This document shows, piece after piece, positions 1-7,326 of a stretch of DNA of 8,158 nt. The position numbers and the translations under genes are program-made. The notes beneath the pieces are model-generated. The model ran no database searches. It was given only the letters and a program-made list of their open reading frames with translations, and had not been told where the DNA came from. The number at the start of each line of letters is the position of its first letter. The stretch's first letter is position 1. Source of the stretch: Parvularcula sp964342585 (GTDB lineage Bacteria; Pseudomonadota; Alphaproteobacteria; Caulobacterales; Parvularculaceae); NCBI GenBank assembly GCA_964342585.1, contig CAYFHK010000120.1, positions 1-8,158 on the forward strand, read 5' to 3'.

Positions 1-1674
1 TGCGGCATGAGCGCTGAGGCGCTTCCCCTCGCGCTCGAACGCCACGCCACGTCGAAGCTCGAGCCGGACGATGCAGGCGACTATGACCTCCTCGCGATCA
101 GCACGATGGGTTTTCGCGGCGAGGCGCTGCCCTCCATCGGGTCGGTCAGTCGCCTTTCGATCACATCGCGGCCGGCGGGCGAGGATGCCGCCATGCTTCG
201 ATGCGTTGGCGGCGATCTCGAGGCGGTGCGACCGGCCGCCCTCCCGGGCCACGGCACGCAGATCGATGTGCGCGATCTTTTCTTTGCGACCCCTGCGCGG
301 CTGAATTTTCTGCGCACGGATCGCGCGGAGACCATGGCCGTCAGCGACACGCTGAAAGCCCTCGCCATGGCGCGCCCAGATATCGGCTTTTCGCTGGAGG
401 CCGATGGCCGAAAGCGCTTTGCCTATCCACCCGAGCCCCCGGGGCAAGAAGGGCACTTGCGGCGGCTCGGCGCGATTATGGGCCAAGACTTCCCCGAGAA
501 CGCGGTGCCGCTGAACGCGGAGCGCGAACGGGCGCATCTCACTGGCTTTGCCGGGGTGCCGACCTTCAACCGCGGGCAGCCGGATCGGCAATATCTCTTC
601 GTGAATGGTCGTCCGATCAAAGACAAATTGGTGATTGGTGCGATCCGCGGTGCCTATGCGGATTTCCTCGCGCGCGACCGGCATCCGCAAGTCGTCCTTT
701 TCATCGACGTGCCTTACACCGCCGTTGACGTGAACGTGCACCCCGCCAAAACCGAGGTGCGCTTTCGGGATGCGGGCGCGATCCGCGGCTTGATCGTGTC
801 CGGATTAAAAGCCGCGCTCGCCGAAGCGGGGCACAAAGCTTCGACGACGGTGGCCGACTATGCCCTTGGCCATATCCGGTCCACGCCGGAAGCTGCGCCC
901 GCGGTCTTGCCGTTCACAGGGGCGACGCGGGACGCCCCCGCGACGCCCGATCGCCGCTTTCTTCAGCGCGATACGCCCCCAGATTTTCACAGCGGATTTG
1001 CCGAACCACAGCCCGCGCCAGCGATGTCATCAGGGCCCGCGCCTTCTGGCCGTATCGAAGAGACACCGCAGACGGACACCTCAGCCGGACCGGACTATCC
1101 ACTCGGCGCGGCAAGGGCGCAACTTCACGAAACCTATATCGTCGCGCAAACCGCGGATGGGATTGTGATCGTCGATCAGCATGCGGCGCATGAGCGGCTG
1201 GTTTACGAGGAGATGAAACGGCACATGGCGGCAGGCGGCGTCCCCCGCCAACGCCTGTTGGTGCCAGAAGTCATCGATCTGCCCCAAGAAGAAACCGAGG
1301 CGCTGCTCCAGCGCGCAGACGAATTCGAGGCGCTGGGGCTTTATCTCGAACCCTTTGGCGAGGATGCCATTCTGGTCCGGGAGGTACCCGCGCTGTTCGG
1401 GCAAGGCGATATCAAGGGCCTCGTCAAAGACTTAGCCGCCGATCTTCTCACCCTGGACCAGGGCCTCGCCTTGCATGAGCGGCTGGGCGAGATTTGCGGG
1501 AATATGGCCTGTCGCGGCTCCATCCGTGCAGGCCGACGGCTCACGGGCGAGGAAATGAACCACCTCCTCCGCCAGATGGAGGCCACGCCGCATTCGGGCC
1601 AGTGCAATCACGGCCGCCCCACCTATGTGGAGTTGAAGCTCGCGGACATCGAGCGTCTCTTCGGTCGGCGATAA
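1..1674 (+). CDS. mutL: DNA mismatch repair protein MutL, 5'-truncated by the window edge
   Basis: MutL is the ATP-dependent matchmaker of mismatch repair: it couples MutS mismatch recognition to strand incision and removal. The reading frame is open from base 1, which falls inside the N-terminal GHKL ATP-binding motif. Only Cys-Gly-Met of the DxGxG element remains, so about 60 codons are missing; the ATG at base 7 is internal. Visible in order are GFRGEAL (109-129), the GHGT lid segment (247-258), FVNGR (598-612) and KTEVRF (748-765), then a Pro/Ala-rich linker (about 880-1090). The C-terminal dimerisation/endonuclease domain follows. It carries the metal-binding DQHA(X2)E(X4)E motif (1174-1209), a QRLLVP element (1249-1266) matching the beta-clamp-binding site of other MutLs, GNMACR (1498-1515) and CNHGRP (1603-1620). 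The intact motif predicts a nicking MutL of the kind found in bacteria without MutH. The restored length of about 615 residues is normal. It ends with TAA. Confidence 0.97.
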   Translation, partial: CGMSAEALPLALERHATSKLEPDDAGDYDLLAISTMGFRGEALPSIGSVSRLSITSRPAGEDAAMLRCVGGDLEAVRPAALPGHGTQIDVRDLFFATPARLNFLRTDRAETMAVSDTLKALAMARPDIGFSLEADGRKRFAYPPEPPGQEGHLRRLGAIMGQDFPENAVPLNAERERAHLTGFAGVPTFNRGQPDRQYLFVNGRPIKDKLVIGAIRGAYADFLARDRHPQVVLFIDVPYTAVDVNVHPAKTEVRFRDAGAIRGLIVSGLKAALAEAGHKASTTVADYALGHIRSTPEAAPAVLPFTGATRDAPATPDRRFLQRDTPPDFHSGFAEPQPAPAMSSGPAPSGRIEETPQTDTSAGPDYPLGAARAQLHETYIVAQTADGIVIVDQHAAHERLVYEEMKRHMAAGGVPRQRLLVPEVIDLPQEETEALLQRADEFEALGLYLEPFGEDAILVREVPALFGQGDIKGLVKDLAADLLTLDQGLALHERLGEICGNMACRGSIRAGRRLTGEEMNHLLRQMEATPHSGQCNHGRPTYVELKLADIERLFGRR

Positions 1675-1762
1675 ATTTCCCACAAAGACTTTCAGTCCAG
1701 GTGTTGACCCCCAGAGGCGGAAGGCGCATCTCCCCGCCACTCTCAAAAATTCAAACCCCTTC

Positions 1763-1767
1763 GGAGG
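1763..1767 (+). promoter_or_regulatory. Ribosome binding site of the marC-family gene
   Basis: A GGAGG lies 10 bases before the ATG at 1778. It supports that ATG as the start, which also places the first membrane segment right at the N-terminus as in the family. Confidence 0.7.
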
Positions 1768-1777
1768 CCTGTCGGGT

Positions 1778-2473
1778 ATGGATACCGGCTTTGTCTCGAC
1801 GTTCTTCGCGTCCTTCGTCACTCTTTTTATCGTGATCGACCCCATCATGGTGGCCCCGCTTTTCGCGGCGCTGACCCATGGGGAGGACGCAAAGAGCCGG
1901 CGCAAAATTGCTATTCAAGCGATGACGATCTCCGCTGCGCTGCTGCTGTTTTTTGCGCTGCTTGGCGGCAGCATGCTGAAACATTTGGGCATTGAGCTCG
2001 CGGCCTTCCGCGCGGCGGGCGGGATCCTCCTGTTCCTCATTGGCTTCCGGATGTTTTTCAATCCGGACCAAGAAATGGAGGCTAAGCGCCCCGGGCCCAA
2101 AGCTTCCTCACGGGAGAACGTGGCCTTCTTCCCGCTGTCCATGCCGATGTTGGCGGGCCCCGGGGCGATTGCCACCATCATGCTGTTGATGAACGAGCAC
2201 CATCCGGGCACCGAAACAGATCAATTGATGATCCGTGTGGCCGTCGTCCTGGCCATGTTAACCGTGTTTGCGATCGGGTTGCCGATCATGCTGTCGTCAT
2301 CGCGGATCGCGGGCGCGCTCGGCCGCACAGGCATGAACACCGTCTCGCGCCTTCTTGGAATGCTGCTGATGGCACTGGCGACGCAATACGTCTTCGATGG
2401 CATCCGCGTGGGTATCCTCGAGCGGGTGGTGATCTCGCCCCAAACCGCGCAGCTGCTCGAACAGCGGATCTAG
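1778..2473 (+). CDS. MarC-family (UPF0056) integral inner-membrane protein
   Basis: This 231-residue protein has about six hydrophobic helices (roughly residues 6-29, 48-66, 74-93, 118-140, 152-175 and 187-208). It matches the MarC family in length and pattern. Seen motifs are an acidic-proline element in the first helix (DPIMVAPLF, 21-29), a glycine-rich third helix (FRAAGGILLFLIGF, 77-90) and the signature FPLSMPMLAGPGAIATI (118-134). The C-terminal RLLGMLLMALATQYVFDGI segment is at 191-209. MarC proteins were named from the E. coli multiple antibiotic resistance locus, but a direct role in resistance is not supported by later work and their substrate is unknown. A transporter or channel role is only inferred from topology. 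The gene starts 103 bases after mutL, with a good ribosome binding site, and is followed after 33 bases by the ligase gene on the same strand. Nothing looks truncated. The family call is firm; the function is open. Confidence 0.93.
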   Translation: MDTGFVSTFFASFVTLFIVIDPIMVAPLFAALTHGEDAKSRRKIAIQAMTISAALLLFFALLGGSMLKHLGIELAAFRAAGGILLFLIGFRMFFNPDQEMEAKRPGPKASSRENVAFFPLSMPMLAGPGAIATIMLLMNEHHPGTETDQLMIRVAVVLAMLTVFAIGLPIMLSSSRIAGALGRTGMNTVSRLLGMLLMALATQYVFDGIRVGILERVVISPQTAQLLEQRI

Positions 2474-2494
2474 TCACAAAGGCACGACGCTTGC

Positions 2495-2503
2495 GGGAGG
2501 AGG
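2495..2503 (+). promoter_or_regulatory. Strong ribosome binding site of the ligase gene
   Basis: An extended purine stretch, GGGAGGAGG, ends 3 bases before the ATG at 2507, with the core GGAGG 6 bases away. It fixes this ATG as the start and suggests efficient translation. No promoter is evident in the 33 bases after the marC-family stop. Confidence 0.75.
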
Positions 2504-2506
2504 AAA

Positions 2507-3784
2507 ATGCGGGATTTGCTGCTCCTCCTCGTGATTTCGGGATCGCTCCTAGTGGCGCTCCGTTATCCCTTTGCGGCGGTGCTGTTGTGGGCATGGTTTA
2601 CCCTCGCCTCGCCCCAGCAAGCGGCTTACACGCTATCGGCCTATTCGCTGAACACCGTCATCGCGATCGCGACGCTGGCGGTGCTGGCGCTCCATGGTGA
2701 GCTCTGGCGGATCAAATGGCGGGTGCTGCCCCTTCTGCTCATCGCTTTCGCGGCATGGATCGGCATCTCGCAGCACTTCAGCCTGATGCCGGATTGGTCG
2801 ATGCCGTATACGGATCGCTTCTCTAAGATCCTGCTCTTCGTCTTCCTCTGTGCGGTCACCGTGACGGACCGGTTGCGATTCCAGGCGCTTCTTTGGATGC
2901 TCGTTATTGTGATGGGATTTTTCGGGCTGAAGGGCGGGCTCTTTACGCTGATGACCTTTGGCCAAGACCTCTATTGGGGCCTAGAACGGACCATCCTCTA
3001 CGACAATAACCACATCGCCATCGCCATGGCGACCAGCCTGCCCCTCCTCCTCTACATGGCCGATCAAACGCGCCATCGAATAGTCCGCTACGTCCTCCTG
3101 GGCGTGACAGTGATGACGGTGATCGGGATTATCGGCACGCATTCACGGGGTGGCTTTCTTAGCCTGTTGGCATTCGGCGGCCTTTACTGGCTGGGGTCGC
3201 GCCGAAAAATTCTTGTGGGCGCGTTGGGCGCTCTCGCGCTCCTCGCGGCGCTGCCCACCTTGCCGACCGACTGGACCGACCGCATGGCGACCATCGCCGA
3301 GGCAGATGAGGATGCAAGCTTCCGCGCGCGCCTTGAAGCGTGGGAGATCAATTGGCTGCTCGCCCGCGAAAATCCGCTCACCGGCGCCGGGCTTCGTGTG
3401 CCTTATACCGATGAAGCAGCGCGGCTCGTGTCCGAGCATCAACCCCGCGCGGCGCATTCGGTCTATTTCGAGGTATTGGGCGGCACCGGCTTTGTCGGCC
3501 TGGCGCTCTACCTTGGCATCTTTGGGTATGGGATCCTTTCGGCGCATCGTTTGGCACGCGCCAAAGACGAAGCGCGCAAATGGATGTCCGCCTACGGATT
3601 AGCGGCGCGGAACGCCCTGCTAGTCTTCGCCGTCGGCGGGGCCTCCGTCTCCATGGAGATGTGGGAAGGCTATCTGATCGTGATCGCGCTTGTGAGCGCT
3701 GTCACACAAATGAAAACGGCCGACGCTGATGCAGCACCGGCCGTCCGTAAGGGAATATTCGCAGACCGTGCCGTGACGGCTTAA
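2507..3784 (+). CDS. Wzy/O-antigen ligase-type membrane protein, putative O-glycosylation ligase of the exosortase A-associated type
   Basis: This 425-residue protein has about twelve hydrophobic segments and one large loop (about 251-325), the layout of Wzy polymerases and WaaL/PglL-type O-ligases. These enzymes move lipid-linked glycans onto polysaccharide, lipid A core or protein on the periplasmic side of the inner membrane. Details point to the family annotated as 'putative O-glycosylation ligase, exosortase A system-associated'. These are the opening MRDLLLLL, WAWF at 28-31, GFFGLKGGLFTL (137-148), DNNHIAIA (166-173), GTHSRGG (210-216), ARLEAW (274-279), GAGL (293-296) and HSVYFEVLG-TGFVGLALYL (317-336). 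I recognise these from memory of the family; the acceptor cannot be read from sequence. No exosortase, PEP-CTERM protein or glycosyltransferase gene is in the window, so it stands alone here. The last 25 residues or so form a polar tail whose codons contain the terminator of the convergent accA gene. The stop overlaps that of accA. Confidence 0.85.
   Translation: MRDLLLLLVISGSLLVALRYPFAAVLLWAWFTLASPQQAAYTLSAYSLNTVIAIATLAVLALHGELWRIKWRVLPLLLIAFAAWIGISQHFSLMPDWSMPYTDRFSKILLFVFLCAVTVTDRLRFQALLWMLVIVMGFFGLKGGLFTLMTFGQDLYWGLERTILYDNNHIAIAMATSLPLLLYMADQTRHRIVRYVLLGVTVMTVIGIIGTHSRGGFLSLLAFGGLYWLGSRRKILVGALGALALLAALPTLPTDWTDRMATIAEADEDASFRARLEAWEINWLLARENPLTGAGLRVPYTDEAARLVSEHQPRAAHSVYFEVLGGTGFVGLALYLGIFGYGILSAHRLARAKDEARKWMSAYGLAARNALLVFAVGGASVSMEMWEGYLIVIALVSAVTQMKTADADAAPAVRKGIFADRAVTA
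3716..3744 (-). terminator. Intrinsic terminator of accA, embedded in the 3' coding end of the ligase gene
   Basis: Read on the minus strand, the RNA is ACGGCCG-GU-GCUG, loop CAU, CAGC-GU-CGGCCGU, followed by UUU then C (3715-3712). That gives 7 Watson-Crick pairs, two G-U pairs and 4 more pairs: a continuous 13-pair stem with a 3-base loop and a short U-tract. It begins 36 bases past the accA stop. On the plus strand the two G-U pairs become A-C mismatches and no U-tract follows, so the signal is directional and fits accA rather than the ligase gene. The short U-tract is the weak point. Confidence 0.75.
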
Positions 3785-4746
3785 TTGAGACCTTCACGCC
3801 CAATGGCGAGGAATTTCTGCCGCCGCGCCAAACGCCGCGCCGTGGCATCTTGCTGGCCCAACTCCTCAAGCGCCTTCTCCACCGCATCGCCGAGGCTGGT
3901 GATCGCGCCGCGCGGGTCGCGATGCGCACCGCCAACGGGCTCGGAGACGATCGTGTCGATGACGCCGAGCTCCAGGAGATCTTGCGCAGAAATCTTCATG
4001 GCTTCCGCTGCATCGGCCGCCTTGCTGCCCTCTTTTTGATCCTTCCAGAGGATCGACGCGCAGCCTTCCGGCGAAATCACGGAGTAGACGGAGTGTTCAT
4101 ACATCAGCACACGGTCCGCTGCGGCCAGCGCCACGGCGCCGCCGGAGCCGCCCTCACCCACAATGGAGGCGACCACAGGCACGCCCGCATCGAGGAACCG
4201 CGCCGTTGACGAAGCAATGGCTTCAGCCTGTCCGCGCTCTTCGGCGCCCAATCCGGGATAAGCGCCCGGCGTATCTACAAAGGTGATCACCGGCAGGCCA
4301 AATCGCTCTGCCATATCGACCAGGCGCATGGCTTTCCGATACCCCTCAGGCCGGGCCATGCCGAAATTATGGGCAACACGGCTTTGCGTGTCGGCGCCCT
4401 TTTCATGGCCGATCACCATCACCGAGCGTCCACGGAACCGCGCCGGGCCGCCAAGAACGGCCGCATCCTCGCCATACCGACGATCGCCCGCGAGGGGCAC
4501 GAAGTCCGTCATCAGTTGATCGACGATGTCGCTGAAGTGAGGGCGGCTTGCGTGGCGGGCGACGAGGGTCTTCTGCCAGCGCGAAAGGCTCTCATAGGTG
4601 TCAGCGAGCAGCTTTTCGGCTTTTGCTTGCAGCCGCCCGATTTCCTCGTCGACGCCAATTTTTTCATCGCCCTCAAGGGCGCGCAAATCATCGATCTTGC
4701 CTTCGAGCTCTGCGATGGGTTTTTCGAATTCCAGATAGCTGCGCAT
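3781..4746 (-). CDS. accA: Acetyl-CoA carboxylase carboxyltransferase, alpha subunit
   Basis: AccA pairs with AccD to form the carboxyltransferase that moves the carboxyl group from biotinylated BCCP to acetyl-CoA, giving malonyl-CoA for fatty acid synthesis in the cytoplasm. The 321 residues match the usual length of about 320. The N-terminal helical part opens with YLEFEKPIAELEGKI (4-18). The crotonase-fold core shows FVDTPGAYPG (156-165), the glycine-rich GEGGSGGA loop (197-204) that forms the oxyanion hole in the family, and YSVISPEGCASILW (221-234). I chose the ATG at 4746 because the protein then begins MRSYLEFEKPI, as in other AccA proteins. The frame can be extended to a GTG at 4788, but that has no ribosome binding site and falls at a likely promoter -10 region. 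The site before the ATG is weak (GTGAG). The gene follows xerD by 66 bases. Its stop shares the TTAA palindrome with the convergent ligase gene. Confidence 0.97.
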   Translation of the reverse strand: MRSYLEFEKPIAELEGKIDDLRALEGDEKIGVDEEIGRLQAKAEKLLADTYESLSRWQKTLVARHASRPHFSDIVDQLMTDFVPLAGDRRYGEDAAVLGGPARFRGRSVMVIGHEKGADTQSRVAHNFGMARPEGYRKAMRLVDMAERFGLPVITFVDTPGAYPGLGAEERGQAEAIASSTARFLDAGVPVVASIVGEGGSGGAVALAAADRVLMYEHSVYSVISPEGCASILWKDQKEGSKAADAAEAMKISAQDLLELGVIDTIVSEPVGGAHRDPRGAITSLGDAVEKALEELGQQDATARRLARRQKFLAIGREGLN

Positions 4747-4776
4747 GACACTCACAATTGTTGCAGTCGCGAACAA

Positions 4777-4805
4777 CCAATAGCTCACGACAGGAAAGTT
4801 GACAA
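4777..4805 (-). promoter_or_regulatory. Possible sigma-70-type promoter for accA
   Basis: On the minus strand TTGTCA (4805-4800) is followed after exactly 17 bases by TATTGG (4782-4777), in the noncoding gap between the xerD stop and the accA ATG. The -35 box is one base from TTGACA; the -10 box keeps only part of TATAAT. If real, accA can be expressed independently of xerD, and transcripts would start about 25 bases before the chosen ATG. Confidence 0.35.
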
Positions 4806-4812
4806 ATTCGCT

Positions 4813-5739
4813 TTATCCGCGTGCGAGCGGGTGATTTTTCTCCATCACTTCGGCCAAGCGATCCCCATGAATATGCGTGTAGATCTGCGTCGTCGTGATA
4901 TCGGCATGGCCAAGCAATTGTTGCACCACCCGCAAATCGGCGCCGCCATGCAGCAAATGCGTGGCAAAAGCGTGCCGCAAGACGTGCGGAGAAACCTTCG
5001 CGGGCGGCAGGCCAGCTTTCGCGGCCAAGTCCTTGAGAAGCTGGGCAAAACGGGCCGGCGTCAGATGGCCAGACGACCCTCGGGACGGGAAAAGATAAGG
5101 CGAAAGCCGCTCGGCCTCTGGGGCCGCCGCAAGGTAGGCACGCAAGGCTTCGAGCGCGGGCTTGGTCAACGGCACCAAGCGCTCTTTGTTGCCCTTACCG
5201 ATGACTGTGATCAGGGGCTCGACCCTGTCAAAGGCGGCGCGCGGCAGGCTGCAGAGCTCTGAGACTCGAAGCCCGGTGGCATAAAGAAGCTCGATCAGCG
5301 CGTGCAGCCGGAGCGCCTTGTAGCTGCCCCGCGCGGCATCATCCGCCGCTTGGTCAATCAACCTCGAGACATCGTCAATGGACAAGACCTTTGGCAGGGG
5401 CCGCCGCGTTTTCGGCCCGGAAAGGGTCGTTGTCGGGTTCTCGGCGCAAAAGCCTTCATCGACAGCAAAGGCATAAAACTGCCGCATGGCCGAGAGCCAT
5501 AGCGAGGCGGTTGCCGCGCTCCGCCCCGTATCATGCAGATGCGCCAAGTAATCGGCGAGATCGTCACGGGTCGCCGTGGTCAATGTCATCCCGCGTCGGC
5601 CCAAGAAGGTGTCGAACCGCCCCAGATCACGCGCATAGTTGCGGATCGTCCTTGGAGAAACGCCGCGTTCCACCGTCATCATGTCCAAAAACAGGGCCAC
5701 GGGCCCCGTGCCGGCGATCGATGCGGCAGCCTTGATCAA
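4813..5739 (-). CDS. xerD: Site-specific tyrosine recombinase XerD
   Basis: XerD acts with XerC at the chromosomal dif site, under FtsK control at the division septum, to resolve chromosome dimers. The 308 residues contain an N-terminal SAM-like core-binding domain (about 14-102) and a C-terminal catalytic domain (about 115-300). The full catalytic set is visible: Arg158 in ATGLRVSEL, Lys182 in IGKGNKERLVPL, His252 and Arg255 in SPHVLRHAFATHLL, His278 in LLGHAD, and the nucleophile Tyr287 in TTTQIYTHI. These motifs match E. coli XerD nearly word for word, which favours XerD over XerC or a mobile integrase. The start is TTG, overlapping the upstream TGA as TTGA. An in-frame TAA lies directly before it, so no earlier start exists. 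The next candidates (GTG at 5700, ATG at 5682) would trim or break the first helix. No clear ribosome binding site is seen, so coupling to the upstream gene is likely. accA follows, an arrangement common in Alphaproteobacteria. Confidence 0.95.
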   Translation of the reverse strand: MIKAAASIAGTGPVALFLDMMTVERGVSPRTIRNYARDLGRFDTFLGRRGMTLTTATRDDLADYLAHLHDTGRSAATASLWLSAMRQFYAFAVDEGFCAENPTTTLSGPKTRRPLPKVLSIDDVSRLIDQAADDAARGSYKALRLHALIELLYATGLRVSELCSLPRAAFDRVEPLITVIGKGNKERLVPLTKPALEALRAYLAAAPEAERLSPYLFPSRGSSGHLTPARFAQLLKDLAAKAGLPPAKVSPHVLRHAFATHLLHGGADLRVVQQLLGHADITTTQIYTHIHGDRLAEVMEKNHPLARG

Positions 5740-7322
5740 TTATTTGCCGGTTTTGGACGGGGCAGCGGTTTGCCGTCGATGATCTGCCCACCGCCCGTCG
5801 CCTGCCCCGTTAAGAACAATGACGCATCCTCACGGAAAGCTGCCTGACGGTCGAGCCAATCAAGGTCCGCGGTGTTCCGTGCCCAGCCCATCACCACATT
5901 GCGTATGTCACCATGCTCACCGTCTCCCGCCACGTTGAGGCCAGTGAGGTAGAGAAGCGCCGCTGGTCCTTGGCTGCCCGCTTCCGCGGCCTCAAGGCCC
6001 GCGCTGACAAAAGCGAGGAGCGGTGTGGTTGCTTCAACCCCGGCCGCATCGAAGGGAACCGGATTTTGGGGATCAAGCGCAACGCCCACATAGCTGCCAA
6101 TCCGGCGCGCCGCACCCGGATCAATCTGCGCATATAGATTGAGAAGTGAGGCAACCTTCCCTGGGTTTTCCGGATTCGTTTCATCGGACGCCAGCGCCAG
6201 GATCCACGCCTCAACCACTGACGGTTGGCGTAGCACCATGCCGGCCAAGGCGATTTCCGGCGCATAAGGCGCATAGTTCGTCACCGGGGAAGTCCCCGTG
6301 ACGGCCGTCGCCAAAAGCTGCGTGCGCGCGACAAAGCCGAGCCAATCATCACCCGCACCGCGAAGCGTACTGCCGAGGGCTTCGGCTTGCTCAAGCGAGC
6401 CTGGCAGATGAGAATTCACCGAAACGATCTCCGCAGCCAGCGGCGTGGTTGAAAGCCGGTCGAGCAGACGCCACGCCTCTTCCATATCGATGGTTTTCCG
6501 CGCCACGGATTGGAGCAAGGCCTGCTGTCGAATGTCGGGTGGATAGTTTTCGTTGCGCGCAATCGATGCCACCACCGCGGCGGACGCCGTACGCAGAAAA
6601 TCGGCACTCGGCACAAAACCGCGTTCGCGGGCCATCACATAATCGAAAGCGTCTCGGCCCGGCGCGCCACCATCGGGCAACCGGCCCGCGGCAAAGACCG
6701 TGTAACGCTGGGCGTCGGCCTCGCTGATAATGTCCTGCCGACGCAGCAAGTTGAGGGTCAGCTCCGCGGCTGGTCCCTCGCCTGCCCGGGCGTAACAAAC
6801 AAAGCGCAGCTTGATCCAAGAATCATTCGTCCGACCATCGCGTAAGCCCGCACCACGGGCGCACGCATCATCGACATCGCCATCCATCAAGGATTGAAAC
6901 GCAATCACCTGCGCCAAAGCGGGCTCTGACCGGAGGCCAGGGACCAATTCGGCCAAGCTTGCCGCTTCGCGATAAAACCCCGCTTGCGCCGCGGTCATGA
7001 ATTTCTTCCCGGCCAGCGCATTGTCGGCATCCGCAGGGCCAGCCCCGGGCGAGAGAAGCGCACGGCGCAAGAGCTCGAGGTGCAGCGGATCATCAAATTG
7101 CGTCGGCACGGTATCGAGCAATTGACCAACCGATGCCCGCTCCGTGTCTTCCCACAGGTCACGCGACATGGCGCCCGATGCGGGGGTCAGCGTGCCCAGC
7201 GAAAAGGCGCTTTGATCATAGCCCGCCCGCTCGACCTGTGCGGAGGCGGCGCTGCTCGCCCCGGTAACCATCGCGATCGCCAACACCGCCACGCGGCCGA
7301 CTCTGAGCTTGGTGAAACGCAT
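5736..7322 (-). CDS. Secreted, alpha-helical protein of unknown function, coupled to xerD
   Basis: I do not recognise a characterised family. The 528-residue protein starts with a Sec-type signal peptide: a basic MRFTKLRVGR, a hydrophobic core (11-20) and a likely cleavage after ASA at 26-28, leaving Gln29 as the mature N-terminus. The rest is Ala/Leu-rich, predicted mainly helical from composition, with no further membrane segment and no catalytic motif I can name. Evenly spaced helical blocks suggest a TPR- or Sel1-like solenoid, but no clean repeat can be aligned by eye. Only two cysteines occur (154 and 176), 22 residues apart, a plausible periplasmic disulfide. The C-terminus is a polar Gly/Pro tail. 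The start at 7322 was chosen because the signal peptide begins there; the ATG at 7397 would add 25 polar residues and overlap the small upstream gene. The stop overlaps the xerD start by 4 bases and the start is 4 bases after the small gene, so all three probably form one operon. Confidence 0.85.
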   Translation of the reverse strand: MRFTKLRVGRVAVLAIAMVTGASSAASAQVERAGYDQSAFSLGTLTPASGAMSRDLWEDTERASVGQLLDTVPTQFDDPLHLELLRRALLSPGAGPADADNALAGKKFMTAAQAGFYREAASLAELVPGLRSEPALAQVIAFQSLMDGDVDDACARGAGLRDGRTNDSWIKLRFVCYARAGEGPAAELTLNLLRRQDIISEADAQRYTVFAAGRLPDGGAPGRDAFDYVMARERGFVPSADFLRTASAAVVASIARNENYPPDIRQQALLQSVARKTIDMEEAWRLLDRLSTTPLAAEIVSVNSHLPGSLEQAEALGSTLRGAGDDWLGFVARTQLLATAVTGTSPVTNYAPYAPEIALAGMVLRQPSVVEAWILALASDETNPENPGKVASLLNLYAQIDPGAARRIGSYVGVALDPQNPVPFDAAGVEATTPLLAFVSAGLEAAEAGSQGPAALLYLTGLNVAGDGEHGDIRNVVMGWARNTADLDWLDRQAAFREDASLFLTGQATGGGQIIDGKPLPRPKPANN

Positions 7323-7326
7323 AAGC

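Noticed and set aside
1704..1709. TTGACC as a -35 box for the marC-family gene
   Set aside because: No -10-like sequence lies 16 to 18 bases downstream (the region reads catctcc).
1716..1738. GGCGG/CCGCC inverted repeat after mutL as a terminator
   Set aside because: Five pairs with a 13-base loop and no T-run after it; too weak to call.
1432..1905. A 157-codon minus-strand frame over the mutL end and marC start
   Set aside because: It overlaps two well-supported genes, and its translation shows no family features; a shadow frame.
4747..4788. Upstream GTG start for accA adding 14 residues
   Set aside because: No ribosome binding site precedes it, the added residues have no counterpart in AccA proteins, and it lies within the candidate promoter.
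4369..5262. A 297-codon open frame on the plus strand across the accA and xerD genes
   Set aside because: It is antisense to two certain genes, has no recognisable domain and crosses their intergenic gap. Long antisense frames are expected in GC-rich DNA.
4813..5739. Tyrosine recombinase as a sign of an integrated mobile element
   Set aside because: All motifs are those of housekeeping XerD, the neighbour is accA, and no attachment repeats or cargo genes are present.
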